A stretch of 64,000 nucleotides of DNA from JADCRZ01 sp965200945 (GTDB lineage Bacteria > Bacteroidota > Bacteroidia > Chitinophagales > Chitinophagaceae), in assembly GCA_965200945.1 (NCBI GenBank), contig OZ241749.1, forward strand, positions 4,092,001 through 4,156,000, given 5' to 3'. The translations under genes and the position numbers were made by a program. Under the pieces are notes generated by a model, which saw only the letters and a list, made by a program, of their open reading frames with translations, had not been told where the DNA came from and did no database searches. Positions 34,862 through 44,160 of the stretch are shown piece after piece; within the stretch, counting starts at the first letter, position 1, and each line of letters starts with the position of its first letter.

Positions 34862-36088
34862 TTACATCAGAGTGAAGCGGCCCTCAAAATGAATGGACAG
34901 CTGGGAGATGGTAAGACTCCAGTTTTGCAATGGTTGTGTCCATTTTTTACTGATGTTGCGGTGAGCCAGATACACCAACTTCAGCAAGGCGTCATCACTA
35001 GGAAAAACGCCCTTGTTCTTAGTTACTTTGCGAACTTGACGGTGAAAACCCTCTATGGTGTTGGTGGTGTAAATGATGCGTCTGATATCTTCGGTATATT
35101 TGAAATAGGTGGATAACTTATGCCAGTTGTCCTGCCAGGATTTGATTACCACCGGGTACTTCTTGCTCCATTTATCTGAAAGCTTTTCCAGGTTGACCTC
35201 TGCCAAATCCTTTGTAGGCGCTTTGTATACAGGTTTAAGTTCTTCCATAAACTCCTTCTGATCTTTTGTGGCCACATACTTCAAAGAATTACGGATTTGA
35301 TGCACCACGCAGCTTTGCACTTCCGTTTTGGGAAAGATAGAGGTAATGGCCTGCTGAAAACCCTGCAGGTTATCGATACAGGCGATCAGCATGTCCTTGA
35401 CGCCCCGGTTGTTCAGGTCGGTGAGGACACTTAGCCAGAAGTTGGCCCCTTCGTTCTCCGAAACATACACACCAATCAGGTCCTTTCTGCCTTCAATGTT
35501 GACACCCAGGATATTGTATACAGCGCGTGTTTTGACTTTACCCTGCTCCTTTACTTTGTAATGGATGGCATCCATCCAAACGATACAGTAGAGTTCGTCC
35601 AGCGGCCTGCTCTGCCATTCTTTGACCAGTGGCATAATGCGATCGGTGATGGTGCTGAGCGTGTCATGGGAGATATCCATGTCGTACATCTCTTTGATGT
35701 GCTCGGAAATATCACGTAGGCTCATGCCGATGCCATACATGCCGATGATACGATCTTGCAGGCTGTCGGCCAGAATGGTCTCCCGCTTTTTGATTATCTC
35801 CGGCTCAAAGCTACCGTTACGGTCGCGGCTGGTGACGAGTTCCACCTGACCATCGGAGGTCTTAACTGTTTTGGAAACCTTGCCGTTTTTTCGATTGGAG
35901 GATGGTTGCTGCTCATCCTGGTCAGAGAGGTGATTATCGAGTTCAGCTTCCAGGGCTGCTTCAAGAAATTGTTTGAATAAAGGGGCAAAAGCGCCACCTT
36001 TACCAGTGAGAGATTTGCCGGAGCGGAACTGTTCCAGCGCTTGCTTTTTGATTGATTCCAGATCAACCGGTGTTTGTTTGTTTTCCAT
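34862..36088 (-). CDS. IS256 family transposase
   Basis: A 408-residue DDE transposase of the mutator-like IS256 type. The catalytic residues are seen as Asp in VWMDAIHYKV, Asp in ACIDNLQGF and Glu in TTNTIEGFHRQVRK. The CVVHQIRNSLKYV helix between the second Asp and the Glu is also typical. The gene is full length. Confidence 0.95.
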   Translation of the reverse strand: MENKQTPVDLESIKKQALEQFRSGKSLTGKGGAFAPLFKQFLEAALEAELDNHLSDQDEQQPSSNRKNGKVSKTVKTSDGQVELVTSRDRNGSFEPEIIKKRETILADSLQDRIIGMYGIGMSLRDISEHIKEMYDMDISHDTLSTITDRIMPLVKEWQSRPLDELYCIVWMDAIHYKVKEQGKVKTRAVYNILGVNIEGRKDLIGVYVSENEGANFWLSVLTDLNNRGVKDMLIACIDNLQGFQQAITSIFPKTEVQSCVVHQIRNSLKYVATKDQKEFMEELKPVYKAPTKDLAEVNLEKLSDKWSKKYPVVIKSWQDNWHKLSTYFKYTEDIRRIIYTTNTIEGFHRQVRKVTKNKGVFPSDDALLKLVYLAHRNISKKWTQPLQNWSLTISQLSIHFEGRFTLM

Positions 36089-36150
36089 TATCTGTGTTTG
36101 AAGTTATGAATTAACTCCTGACACAGTTCTTTTTACAGTCTCTTTAAAAC

Positions 36151-36383
36151 CCTGATCGAAATACCACAGTAGGGTACAGTATATTGATAGAATTGTATGG
36201 AACATCAACCACTACCCTATAAATCGCGATTTTGCTGTTTTGGTTAATTCAAACTGGTGTTTTTCGATCGCCATAGCAAGAGGCATTCAAGCAAACAATC
36301 CCACCCCAATCTTTCAATCCTTTCAGTAAGAAAATCTTTCCCTATCAAACCGGTAAGATGATAATTTTGCAAAAAACATCACT
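36151..36383. other. Island right edge and cydA leader
   Basis: No gene. A 7-bp inverted pair TAGGGTA / TACCCTA (about 36173 and 36214) spans a 35-base loop. It is followed by the cydA promoter element. Confidence 0.4.
36362..36369 (+). promoter_or_regulatory. -7 element of cydA promoter
   Basis: TAATTTTG fits TAnnTTTG and lies 14 bases before the cydA ATG. No clear -33 TTTG is at the ideal distance. Confidence 0.5.
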
Positions 36384-37817
36384 ATGGATGTTGAAATACT
36401 GGCTCGCATACAGTTTGCATTTACCATCTCCTTTCATTACATCTATCCTCCCCTGAGCATCGGTCTTGGCCTTATCCTCGTTATTATGGAAGGCATGTAT
36501 CTGAAAACGGGCAACAAGCTTTATGAGCATATGACCCGTTTCTGGATCCGCATCTTTGCCCTTATTTTCGGCATCGGCGTCGCCACCGGCATCATCATGG
36601 AATTCGAGTTCGGCACCAACTGGGCCACCTATTCCAAATATGTGGGCGACATCTTCGGCAGTGCACTGGCGGCGGAAGGCATCTTTGCCTTTGCGCTCGA
36701 ATCCGGTTTCCTTGGCATCCTCCTGTTCGGCTGGAACCGGGTAGGCCCCAAAGTACATTTCTTTTCTACGGTCATGGTCTTTCTCGGTTCCATGTTCTCC
36801 GCCATCTGGATCGTGGTGGCCAATTCATGGCAGCAGACGCCCGCCGGTTTTCACATCGTGGGCGAAGGCATGAATGCCCGGGCCGAGATCACCGATTTCT
36901 GGGCCATGGTGTTCAACCCCTCCAGCGTCGACCGTATGATCCATGTGTGGATCGCGGCTTTCCTGGCCGGCGCCTTCCTGGTGCTGAGTATCAACGCCTG
37001 GTACATCCTGAAAAATAAATTCCTCGAGATCGCCCGGCCTGCCTTTAAAATTGCGCTGGTGACCGCGACGGTGTTCTCGCTGGCGCAGCTCTGGGCGGGG
37101 CACAGCAGCGCCGATGGCGTCTCTAAAAACCAGCCCGCCAAGCTGGCTTCCATGGAAGGACATTACGATAGCCTGGCCAGGGCCGACATGTTCCTGCTGG
37201 GATGGGTGGATAAAAAGAGCGAGGTGGCAAAAGGGCTTAAAATACCGGGCGGACTCAGCTTTCTGACGCACTACAATTTCAACTATCCCATCCGCGGACT
37301 GAACTCTTTTAAACCGGAAGACCGTCCGTCGCAGATCAACGCCATCTTTCAGTTCTATCATATCATGGTGGGCATCGGCATGCTGATGATCGCATCCACG
37401 CTGCTGGCCTGCTGGTACTGGAAGAAGGGAGCGCTGTTCTCAAAGAAATGGCTGATGTACTTTTTCGTGTGGTCGGTGCTGCTGCCGCAGATCGCCAACC
37501 AGGCGGGCTGGTTCACCGCGGAGATGGGAAGGCAGCCCTGGGTGGTGTACGGATTGCTGCGTACCAGCAAGGCGTTGTCGAAGACGGTGACGGCCAACCA
37601 GATCCTGTTTTCGCTGGTGCTGTTTGCGCTGGTGTATTCTTTTCTTTTTGCGCTGTTCCTGTTCCTGCTGAACCGGAAAGTGCAGCACGGGCCGGTAGAT
37701 CATCACAACACCGATGAAGAAGACGAGAACGAGATCTATACAAAACGCATCATTCCCGTGCTGGCCGATTCATCGGTGAACGACAACCCCGGCGATCAAA
37801 GACCAAATCTTCAATAA
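36384..37817 (+). CDS. cydA: Cytochrome bd oxidase subunit I
   Basis: A 477-residue membrane subunit of the quinol oxidase that reduces oxygen with high affinity. Heme ligands are seen as His in SFHYIYPPLS (about 18), His in MIHVWIAAFLAG (about 185) and Met in HIMVGIGMLM (about 330). The GWFTAEMGRQPW signature is near 375. The length suggests the short Q-loop form. cydB follows 12 bases after the stop and a heme A synthase gene comes next, so this is a respiratory block. No cydX-like small gene was seen. Confidence 0.95.
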   Translation: MDVEILARIQFAFTISFHYIYPPLSIGLGLILVIMEGMYLKTGNKLYEHMTRFWIRIFALIFGIGVATGIIMEFEFGTNWATYSKYVGDIFGSALAAEGIFAFALESGFLGILLFGWNRVGPKVHFFSTVMVFLGSMFSAIWIVVANSWQQTPAGFHIVGEGMNARAEITDFWAMVFNPSSVDRMIHVWIAAFLAGAFLVLSINAWYILKNKFLEIARPAFKIALVTATVFSLAQLWAGHSSADGVSKNQPAKLASMEGHYDSLARADMFLLGWVDKKSEVAKGLKIPGGLSFLTHYNFNYPIRGLNSFKPEDRPSQINAIFQFYHIMVGIGMLMIASTLLACWYWKKGALFSKKWLMYFFVWSVLLPQIANQAGWFTAEMGRQPWVVYGLLRTSKALSKTVTANQILFSLVLFALVYSFLFALFLFLLNRKVQHGPVDHHNTDEEDENEIYTKRIIPVLADSSVNDNPGDQRPNLQ

Positions 37818-37829
37818 ACCCTACTTACC

Positions 37830-38864
37830 GTGGAAACATTTCTGGGCATCGATTACAACGTATGGTGGTTTCTGGTGTTCGGCGGCGTGATCAGCGGTTA
37901 CGCGATCCTCGACGGGTTCGACCTGGGCGCCGGCGCGCTGCACCTGTTCCTCAAAAAAGAAGAGAGCCGGCGCATTGCGCTCAATGCCATCGGCCCCATC
38001 TGGGATGGCAATGAGGTATGGCTGGTGATCGGCGGCGGCGCCCTGTTTGCCGGTTTCCCGGTTGCCTATGCAGCCATCTTTTCCGCCTTTTATATACCGT
38101 TCATGGTGTTCCTGACCGGCCTCATCTTCCGGGCCGTCTCCATCGAGTTCAGGAGCAAGGAGCCTATGGCATGGTGGAGAACCTTCTGGGATTTTTCCTA
38201 CTGCGCTTCCAATATCGTGATCTCCCTTTCACTGGGCCTCATGCTGGGCAATGTGGCGTACGGCATTCCACTGAACCGCGAGCATGAGTTCAGCGGCGAC
38301 TGGCTTTCCTTTTTCAATCCCTTTTCGATCCTGATCGCCATCACCACGCTGTCGCTTTTCATGATGCACGGGGCCATTTACCTGGCTATGAAAACAGAGC
38401 GGCGGCTGTATACCAAGCTCACCATCCTGGCCAAGAACTTCACCATCTTCTTTGTGATCTCTTTTGCGCTGTCTACACTGTATACCCTGTTATACATCCC
38501 GCACCTGAGCGACAAGCTGCGCAGCAGTCCGCTGTTTTTTGTGCTGCCGGTGCTGATGATCCTGGCCATCGCCAATATTCCGAGGAACCTGAAAAAGGCC
38601 AATTACCGGTTTGCGTTTTTGAGCTCTTCAGTCACCATTGCCGCTTTGCTGATGATGGTAGCCATTGAAGTGTTTCCCTATCTTTTATATTCTCCGGGTG
38701 CACCGCAGAACAGCATCACCATCCACAACGGCGCTTCTTCCGCTAAAACCATGAAGATCCTGCTGATCATCGCACTGATCGGCACGCCGCTCGTTGCTAT
38801 TTATTCAAGCTTTGTGTTCTGGACCTTCAAGGGGAAGGTGAAGCTGGATGAGATGAGTTATTGA
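37830..38864 (+). CDS. cydB: Cytochrome bd oxidase subunit II
   Basis: A 344-residue multi-pass membrane protein starting with GTG. The N-terminal WWFLVFGGVISGYAILDGFD and GPIWDGNEVW segments are the usual CydB signatures. It has eight or nine helices. It forms the complex with CydA and is translated from the same transcript. A dispersed palindrome follows right after the stop. Confidence 0.95.
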   Translation: METFLGIDYNVWWFLVFGGVISGYAILDGFDLGAGALHLFLKKEESRRIALNAIGPIWDGNEVWLVIGGGALFAGFPVAYAAIFSAFYIPFMVFLTGLIFRAVSIEFRSKEPMAWWRTFWDFSYCASNIVISLSLGLMLGNVAYGIPLNREHEFSGDWLSFFNPFSILIAITTLSLFMMHGAIYLAMKTERRLYTKLTILAKNFTIFFVISFALSTLYTLLYIPHLSDKLRSSPLFFVLPVLMILAIANIPRNLKKANYRFAFLSSSVTIAALLMMVAIEVFPYLLYSPGAPQNSITIHNGASSAKTMKILLIIALIGTPLVAIYSSFVFWTFKGKVKLDEMSY

Positions 38865-38870
38865 GGGAAG

Positions 38871-38894
38871 AGAGACGCGGGGCATCGCGTCTCT
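38871..38894. repeat. Dispersed palindrome, copy E
   Basis: AGAGACGCG and CGCGTCTCT pair perfectly around GGGCAT. The following CTACAAGA matches the flank of copies A and C. It lies between cydB and ctaA. Confidence 0.85.
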
Positions 38895-38952
38895 ACAAGA
38901 TTCTAACAACAGAAGTGCACCTTGGAAGCTAACAGCTAACTTCGCACGCGCT

Positions 38953-40008
38953 ATGAACACAACTTTGACGCGACGTTCCGACCGGCCGGTGGCCATCTGG
39001 CTGCTGGCGGGCGTGGCCATGATCATGATACAGGTGGTGCTGGGCGGCATCACACGGCTTACAGGGTCCGGATTGTCGATCACCGAATGGAAACCGATCC
39101 TCGGCACCCTGCCTCCCATGAACCAGCACGACTGGGAGCTGGCCTTCAGCAAATACAAACAGATCGGCCAGTTCAAATACATCAACGCCGACTTCACGCT
39201 CGGCGATTTTAAATCCATCTATTTCTGGGAATGGCTGCACCGGGTCTGGGCCCGGCTGCTGGGCGTAGCCTTCGCCATTCCGTTTGTTATCTTCCTTGTT
39301 CAGAAAAGATTCCGGCGGCAGATGATACAACCCATGGTGATCCTGTTTGTACTGGGCGGACTGCAGGGAGCCATCGGATGGATCATGGTGAAAAGCGGGC
39401 TCAACGAGGAGAATTTGTATGTGAACCATATCAGGCTGGCAGTTCATTTTATTGCAGCACTGGGACTGCTGGTATACACAACCTGGTTTGCCCTGCAGCT
39501 GCTGGTGCCCGAACGGGCTGCGGTTGTGAACAAATCGCTGCAAAGGCTGAGCGTAACCATTGTTTGCATTTTGGTACTGCAGTTGATCTACGGCGCATTC
39601 ATGGCCGGACTGAAAGCTGGACCTTACGCACCGACCTGGCCGACCATCAACGGAGCCTGGTGGCCGGAAGAGATCCATAAATTCTCCGGGCTTAAGAACT
39701 GGACCGATAACCCGATCGCAGTTCATTTTATTCACCGTGGGCTGGCCTATCTGCTCACCCTCACTACGTTGGTATGGACCATCAGGGCCGCACGCACGCG
39801 GCAAAGTCGGCTCTTCAGGCAAACAAAGTGGTTACCGCTTCTGGTCATTTTTGTTCAGCTGCTGTTAGGGATCATGACGGTGCTGCATTCCACCAATCAA
39901 AAGCAGCTGCTCTGGTACGGGGCGGCGCATCAATTTGTGGCGATGTTGTTTTTAAGCGTGATGACGTTTATGTTGTACCTGGTTCGCAGTACCGCCCGCA
40001 GGGTGTAA
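38953..40008 (+). CDS. ctaA: Heme A synthase (COX15/CtaA)
   Basis: A 351-residue membrane protein with eight helices that oxidises heme O to heme A for aa3-type oxidases. It has GGITRLTGSGLSITEWKP near 29-46 and His residues in WEWLHRVWARLLG, VNHIRLAVHF, VHFIHRGLAYL and GAAHQFVAM. This is the long COX15-like form. It lies 88 bases after cydB across copy E of the dispersed repeat. The SCO gene at 2.5 kb fits a need to assemble such an oxidase. Confidence 0.92.
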   Translation: MNTTLTRRSDRPVAIWLLAGVAMIMIQVVLGGITRLTGSGLSITEWKPILGTLPPMNQHDWELAFSKYKQIGQFKYINADFTLGDFKSIYFWEWLHRVWARLLGVAFAIPFVIFLVQKRFRRQMIQPMVILFVLGGLQGAIGWIMVKSGLNEENLYVNHIRLAVHFIAALGLLVYTTWFALQLLVPERAAVVNKSLQRLSVTIVCILVLQLIYGAFMAGLKAGPYAPTWPTINGAWWPEEIHKFSGLKNWTDNPIAVHFIHRGLAYLLTLTTLVWTIRAARTRQSRLFRQTKWLPLLVIFVQLLLGIMTVLHSTNQKQLLWYGAAHQFVAMLFLSVMTFMLYLVRSTARRV

Positions 40009-40106
40009 AGGGGTTGTTATCTTTTGCCCTTTTATTACGATAACAAGCAAGGAGGCCTTGCAGCTTCCTGATATTTTCGTTAAATTGTTATCACTATTCG
40101 TTCTAT

Positions 40107-42350
40107 ATGAAGCGGGCCCTCAAATCGGTGTTTTACTCCTTTCCGGTGCAGCTGGTACTGCTTCATGTAAAAAAATTCCAGGTCCTCCTCATCTTCTGGC
40201 TGATCCTGTTCAGCGCCGTCAACGGCTCGTTTATGAAGATGTACGGCGTCGATTCATTATACCTTGCGCCGGAATATCTCGAAGAGGTCAATTTTCTAAG
40301 TACGCTGTTTGTGGGGGCTGCAATGGGCATCTTCATCATGAGCTGGAACATCACCACGTTCATCCTTTTCAGCCGTCACTTTAAATTTCTGGCCACCAAT
40401 ACAAATCCTTTTCTCAAGTACTGCATCAACAACGCGCTCATTCCGCTGGTGTTTCTCTTGTTTTATTTCTTCTCAGCCTGGGATTACGGGCGGTCGAAGG
40501 AACTTCTTTCAGCGGGCGAAGTTGCCTGGCTGGCGACCGGTTTTCTGGCGGGCCTCGTTCTCAGCATTGCCGTTTCTTTCTTTTATTTTTTCCGGGCCGA
40601 TAAAACCATCAACCGGCGCATGGGCGCCATCAGCGACAACCTGCTGAAGCTGCCGGTGCCACAGGCTTACATCGTCATGAACAGCGGCGGCAGCCGGCTG
40701 CTGAAGATCCAGTCTTATTTCGACAGTCCGCTCTCCATCAAGCCTGTCCGCAATGTTTCCCATTACACCCATGCTTTTATCGAAAAGGTATTCAGCCGGC
40801 ATCACTTTGCAGCGGTGATCTGTATTGTCATCGCGTTTCTTTCCCTGATCATGCTGGGCTTTTTTCTGGATAACCGCGCATTTCAATTGCCGGCGGCTGC
40901 CAGCATCACCTTGTTCTTTTCCATCCTGGTGGCGGTGGCCGGCGCATTTTCCTATTTCCTGCAAAGCTGGAGCGTTCCCTTCCTGGTGTTGTTTGTGATT
41001 GGCTTGAACGTGCTCTACAAATATGACGTGATCGATCCGACCAACAAGGCTTACGGACTCAACTATGATAACAAGGCCGACAGGCCTGCCTATAGCCGGC
41101 AGGCGCTGCTCGACCTGTGTTCGCCCGAACAGGTGGAAAAAGACCAGGCATCCATGACCAAGGTGCTGGAGAACTGGAAACGGAAGCAGAAAGAAGATAA
41201 GCCGGTGCTGTATCTGGTGGCTACCAGTGGCGGCGGTACCAGAAGCGCTTCTTTCACGATGAATGTGCTGCAGCATCTCGACAGCCTCAGCAAAGGCCGC
41301 CTGATGAACCAGGTGTTCATGATCACGGGAGCATCGGGAGGCATTCTGGGAGCAGCCTATTTTCGTGAGCTGGCCCGGGCGAAGGAAGAAGGTGCGCCTA
41401 TTAATTTGCAGGATGGCCGCTATGGTGACAATATCTCCAAAGACCTGCTGAACCCGGTGCTGTCTTCCCTGGTGGCAAGAGATCTTACTTCACCCGCACA
41501 GAAGTTTCAGGTCGGCCCGCATTATTATCTGAAAGACCGCGGCTATGCTTTTGAACAGAAACTGGCGGAAAATACGCAATGGCTGATGAGCAAGCAGCTG
41601 AAAGATATCGAGGAAGACGAACGGAAAGCCCGCGTTCCGCTGATGATCTTCAATTCAGTGATCACCCGCGACAGCCGGCGGATGCTGATCAGCACGCAGC
41701 CTGTCAGTTTCCTCATGCGGCCCGAGTACGATACAACGCGGGTATCTGAAATGGAACCGGATGCGGTGGATTTCTGTGCCCTGTTTGCCCGCCAGCAGCC
41801 GATGAACCTGCGTTTGCTGACCGCCCTCCGCATGAATGCCACCTTTCCGTACGTGCTGCCAAACGTATGGCTGCCTTCCAATCCGGTCATTGACGTAATG
41901 GATGCCGGGCTGCGCGATAATTTCGGTCAGGAAACGGCGTTGCGCTTCCTGTTTGTGTTCAGAAAATGGATCGCTGAGAATACAAGCAAGGTGGTGCTGA
42001 TCCAGATCCGCGACCGCCGCAGCGGTGGCTGGGACCATCCGTTCGAAACAGACAATATATCCGAGATCATCACCAAGCCGATGCTGCTGTTTCAGTACAA
42101 CTACTACAAGATGCAGGAGTACAGCCAGAATGAAGTGATCGGCCTGCAAAGCATCCTCAGCAATAAATTCTACAAAGTGTCTTTCCAGTATGTTCCGGCC
42201 AAAGAGGATATAGCGGCTGCGCTCAATTTCCATCTTACCAAAAGAGAGAAACAGGATATCGAGGGCGCCCTGGGCAACGACGACAACCGGACCTCCTTTG
42301 AAAAGTTCAGGGCTCTTTTGCCGCAAAGCGGAGTAAAGGGGATTAAATAA
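40107..42350 (+). CDS. Membrane-anchored patatin-like phospholipase
   Basis: A 747-residue protein. The first 320 residues hold about eight hydrophobic segments. The rest is a patatin domain with the oxyanion Gly-rich SGGGTRSA near 373-380, the nucleophile elbow GASGG near 408-412 and the dyad Asp in DAGLRDNFG near 599. It is expected to hydrolyse lipid acyl chains, with the active domain held at the inner membrane. Such a membrane-patatin fusion is less common than soluble patatins. It is a single-gene unit. Confidence 0.82.
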   Translation: MKRALKSVFYSFPVQLVLLHVKKFQVLLIFWLILFSAVNGSFMKMYGVDSLYLAPEYLEEVNFLSTLFVGAAMGIFIMSWNITTFILFSRHFKFLATNTNPFLKYCINNALIPLVFLLFYFFSAWDYGRSKELLSAGEVAWLATGFLAGLVLSIAVSFFYFFRADKTINRRMGAISDNLLKLPVPQAYIVMNSGGSRLLKIQSYFDSPLSIKPVRNVSHYTHAFIEKVFSRHHFAAVICIVIAFLSLIMLGFFLDNRAFQLPAAASITLFFSILVAVAGAFSYFLQSWSVPFLVLFVIGLNVLYKYDVIDPTNKAYGLNYDNKADRPAYSRQALLDLCSPEQVEKDQASMTKVLENWKRKQKEDKPVLYLVATSGGGTRSASFTMNVLQHLDSLSKGRLMNQVFMITGASGGILGAAYFRELARAKEEGAPINLQDGRYGDNISKDLLNPVLSSLVARDLTSPAQKFQVGPHYYLKDRGYAFEQKLAENTQWLMSKQLKDIEEDERKARVPLMIFNSVITRDSRRMLISTQPVSFLMRPEYDTTRVSEMEPDAVDFCALFARQQPMNLRLLTALRMNATFPYVLPNVWLPSNPVIDVMDAGLRDNFGQETALRFLFVFRKWIAENTSKVVLIQIRDRRSGGWDHPFETDNISEIITKPMLLFQYNYYKMQEYSQNEVIGLQSILSNKFYKVSFQYVPAKEDIAAALNFHLTKREKQDIEGALGNDDNRTSFEKFRALLPQSGVKGIK

Positions 42351-42470
42351 GGCTGTTTCCATCCACCTTCTGAAAAAAGAGGCCATTTTTAAAGATCAAA
42401 ATTTTAGTTCTATAAATTAGATTTAAAGAAATAAAATTTAATTTAGAAAAATGAAATCTTCTTTCAACTT

Positions 42471-42848
42471 ATGTCTTTACAAACCACTACCATCGAAACC
42501 GAGAAAGACTACCACGAAATCAAAACCAAGGTGGAGGAATGGCGGAAAAAAGGGGAGGATAACCTGAGTGACAAAAAGATCGCCCGGTTACACAGTTATG
42601 TTGCGGCATTGAAACAATATGAAAAAAAGACTTTTCTGGCTACTCCCCGAAAAACGCTGGAAGACCTTCTTAGCCAGAAAATGTATGAAAGAAAGCTGAA
42701 CCAGAAGTTACTGGCAACTTTACTGGGGCTGAGCGAATCAAAGCTGTCACAGATCATCAGTGGCAAACGCAAGGCCGACGTTGCCTTTCTGAAAGCAGTC
42801 CACCGTGAACTTGGGATTGACGGGAATACACTCCTGGAAAGTATATGA
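42471..42848 (+). CDS. HigA-like helix-turn-helix antitoxin, without toxin partner
   Basis: A 125-residue DNA-binding protein. The N-terminal half is Glu/Lys-rich helical (EKDYHEIKTKVEEWRKKGED). The C-terminal XRE-type helix-turn-helix is at about 75-120 (LNQKLLATLLGLSESKLSQIISGKRKADVAFLKAVHRELGI). It resembles HigA antitoxins that pair with an upstream HigB RNase. No HigB-like frame is found in the 120 bases upstream or downstream. The AT-rich leader could hold an operator. It may be an orphan regulator. Confidence 0.75.
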   Translation: MSLQTTTIETEKDYHEIKTKVEEWRKKGEDNLSDKKIARLHSYVAALKQYEKKTFLATPRKTLEDLLSQKMYERKLNQKLLATLLGLSESKLSQIISGKRKADVAFLKAVHRELGIDGNTLLESI

Positions 42849-42919
42849 TTGGTGCATGCATTCGATTTGCCGGGCACAGAAATTGAAAAGATTGGCTTAC
42901 CGCAAATCATGTATCCATT

Positions 42920-43212
42920 ATGCACATAGTATCAGGCGCAACCGGGCATACGGTTCTGCAGTGGCAGAAACCTTGCTGCAAAAAGGCGAACAGGTAACCA
43001 TCATTACCCATGATCCGGAAAAGGGCGCACGCTGGAAACAAAAAGGGGCGGAAGTTGCCATAGTGGAAGTAGAAGATACAGATGCCCTTCGAAAAGTATT
43101 CAGTAAAGGCGGCCGCCTCTTCCTGCTCAACCCGCCGGCTGACCCTTCAACGGATACTGTGAAGCAGGAAAGGGGGACGGTAGCTTCTTTGCTGAAGGCG
43201 CTGTTACATTGA
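42920..43212 (+). pseudogene. NmrA-like NAD(P)-binding protein, frameshifted and truncated
   Basis: ATG at 42920 begins MHIVSGATGHT, the start of an NmrA-type Rossmann motif. The frame is then lost, and the other frame continues GSAVAETLLQKGEQVTIITH. Inserting one G after the ACG near 42951 restores GATGHTGSAVA exactly. The corrected frame ends at TGA 43210-43212 after about 97 codons, whereas NmrA-like proteins have about 280-300. It is therefore both frameshifted and missing its C-terminal two thirds. Decay is inferred; a sequencing error could explain the first defect only. Confidence 0.82.
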
Positions 43213-43408
43213 TGAATTGGTAAAGAGCAAAAAGGAAAATAGACAATAACGCCGTCACTGATTCCATTTGCGGAGCGCAGGAAGGAATTTCTTGACCTCA
43301 TCTTTTCCCCTGCATTACCCTGGCTTGTAATTGTAATTGCCAGGCCGCACAACCAGGCATAACAGGCTAACCCTTAACTTTGAAACAGATCAATATTAAT
43401 CTAGTTCC

Positions 43409-44062
43409 ATGAAGATAAAAGTAATTATTACGGGTGCAACGGGTATGGTGGGAGAAGGTGTTTTGTTTGAGTGTCTTGAAAATCCGGCCGTGTCGGAAGT
43501 GCTGATCGTTTCCCGCAAACAGTACGACATGCAGCATGCAAAGCTGAAAGAACTGATCGTGCCGGATTTCCTTCAGATGGACAAGTTCTGCCAGCAGATC
43601 ACCGGGTACGATGCCTGCTTCTTCTGTGCCGGCATCAGCTCTGTGGGCATGAAAGAAGAAAAGTACAGGCATATAACCTACGATACCACGCTCGCTTTTG
43701 CCAAAGCGCTGCTTACTTACAATCCGGGCATGACTTTCACCTACGTTTCAGGCAGTCATACGGACAGTACGGAGAAAGGCTCCGTTATGTGGGCACGGGT
43801 AAAGGGCAAGACAGAAAATGACCTCATGAAGCTGCCCTTCAGGGGCGTGTACAATTTCCGTCCGGGCGGCATGCTGCCTTTCCCCGGGCAGAAGAACTGG
43901 AAGACCATCTACAAATGGATTGGGAAGATCATACAGGTCTTTTCGCCCAAACACATTCTTACCATGCATGAAGTGGGCATGGCGATGATCCATGTGGTTA
44001 CTAAGGGTGCCACAAAACACATCCTCGAGATAGGCGACATCAAAGCGCTTGCAAAAGGGTAA
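43409..44062 (+). CDS. NAD(P)-binding epimerase/dehydratase-like protein
   Basis: A 217-residue Rossmann-fold protein of the atypical SDR type. The cofactor motif GATGMVGEG is at about 9-17. The FCAGISSVGMKEE and FTYVSGSHTDS segments match a group of small NAD-dependent epimerase-like proteins common in Bacteroidota. The catalytic Tyr-x-x-x-Lys is not obvious (WARVKGKTEND). Substrate unknown. It is followed by a strong terminator. Confidence 0.8.
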   Translation: MKIKVIITGATGMVGEGVLFECLENPAVSEVLIVSRKQYDMQHAKLKELIVPDFLQMDKFCQQITGYDACFFCAGISSVGMKEEKYRHITYDTTLAFAKALLTYNPGMTFTYVSGSHTDSTEKGSVMWARVKGKTENDLMKLPFRGVYNFRPGGMLPFPGQKNWKTIYKWIGKIIQVFSPKHILTMHEVGMAMIHVVTKGATKHILEIGDIKALAKG

Positions 44063-44110
44063 TGAAGGCACAGGCCATCAGGGGCCGGGTTATCATTATA
44101 AAGTAAACAA

Positions 44111-44152
44111 AAAGGCTGCTATCGTCCGGAGACAATAGCAGCCTTTCTTTTT
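44111..44152. terminator. Bidirectional terminator between convergent genes
   Basis: AAAGGCTGCTAT pairs perfectly with ATAGCAGCCTTT around a 12-base loop, with A-rich and T-rich flanks. It lies just outside the stop of the large subtilase gene. Confidence 0.88.
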
Positions 44153-44160
44153 GTCGGTTC

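Larger units (their letters stand above)
34623..36142. mobile_element. IS256-family insertion sequence, 1520 bp
   Basis: The ends at 34623-34650 and 36115-36142 form imperfect inverted repeats, 21 of 28 positions matching, with the shared block AACTGTGTCAG and an outer GnGAnTGTAAA block. The 8-bp duplication TTTAAAAC flanks both ends, which fits the 8-9 bp usual for IS256. It carries one intact transposase on the minus strand plus about 200 bases of non-transposase DNA at the left end. Confidence 0.9.
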
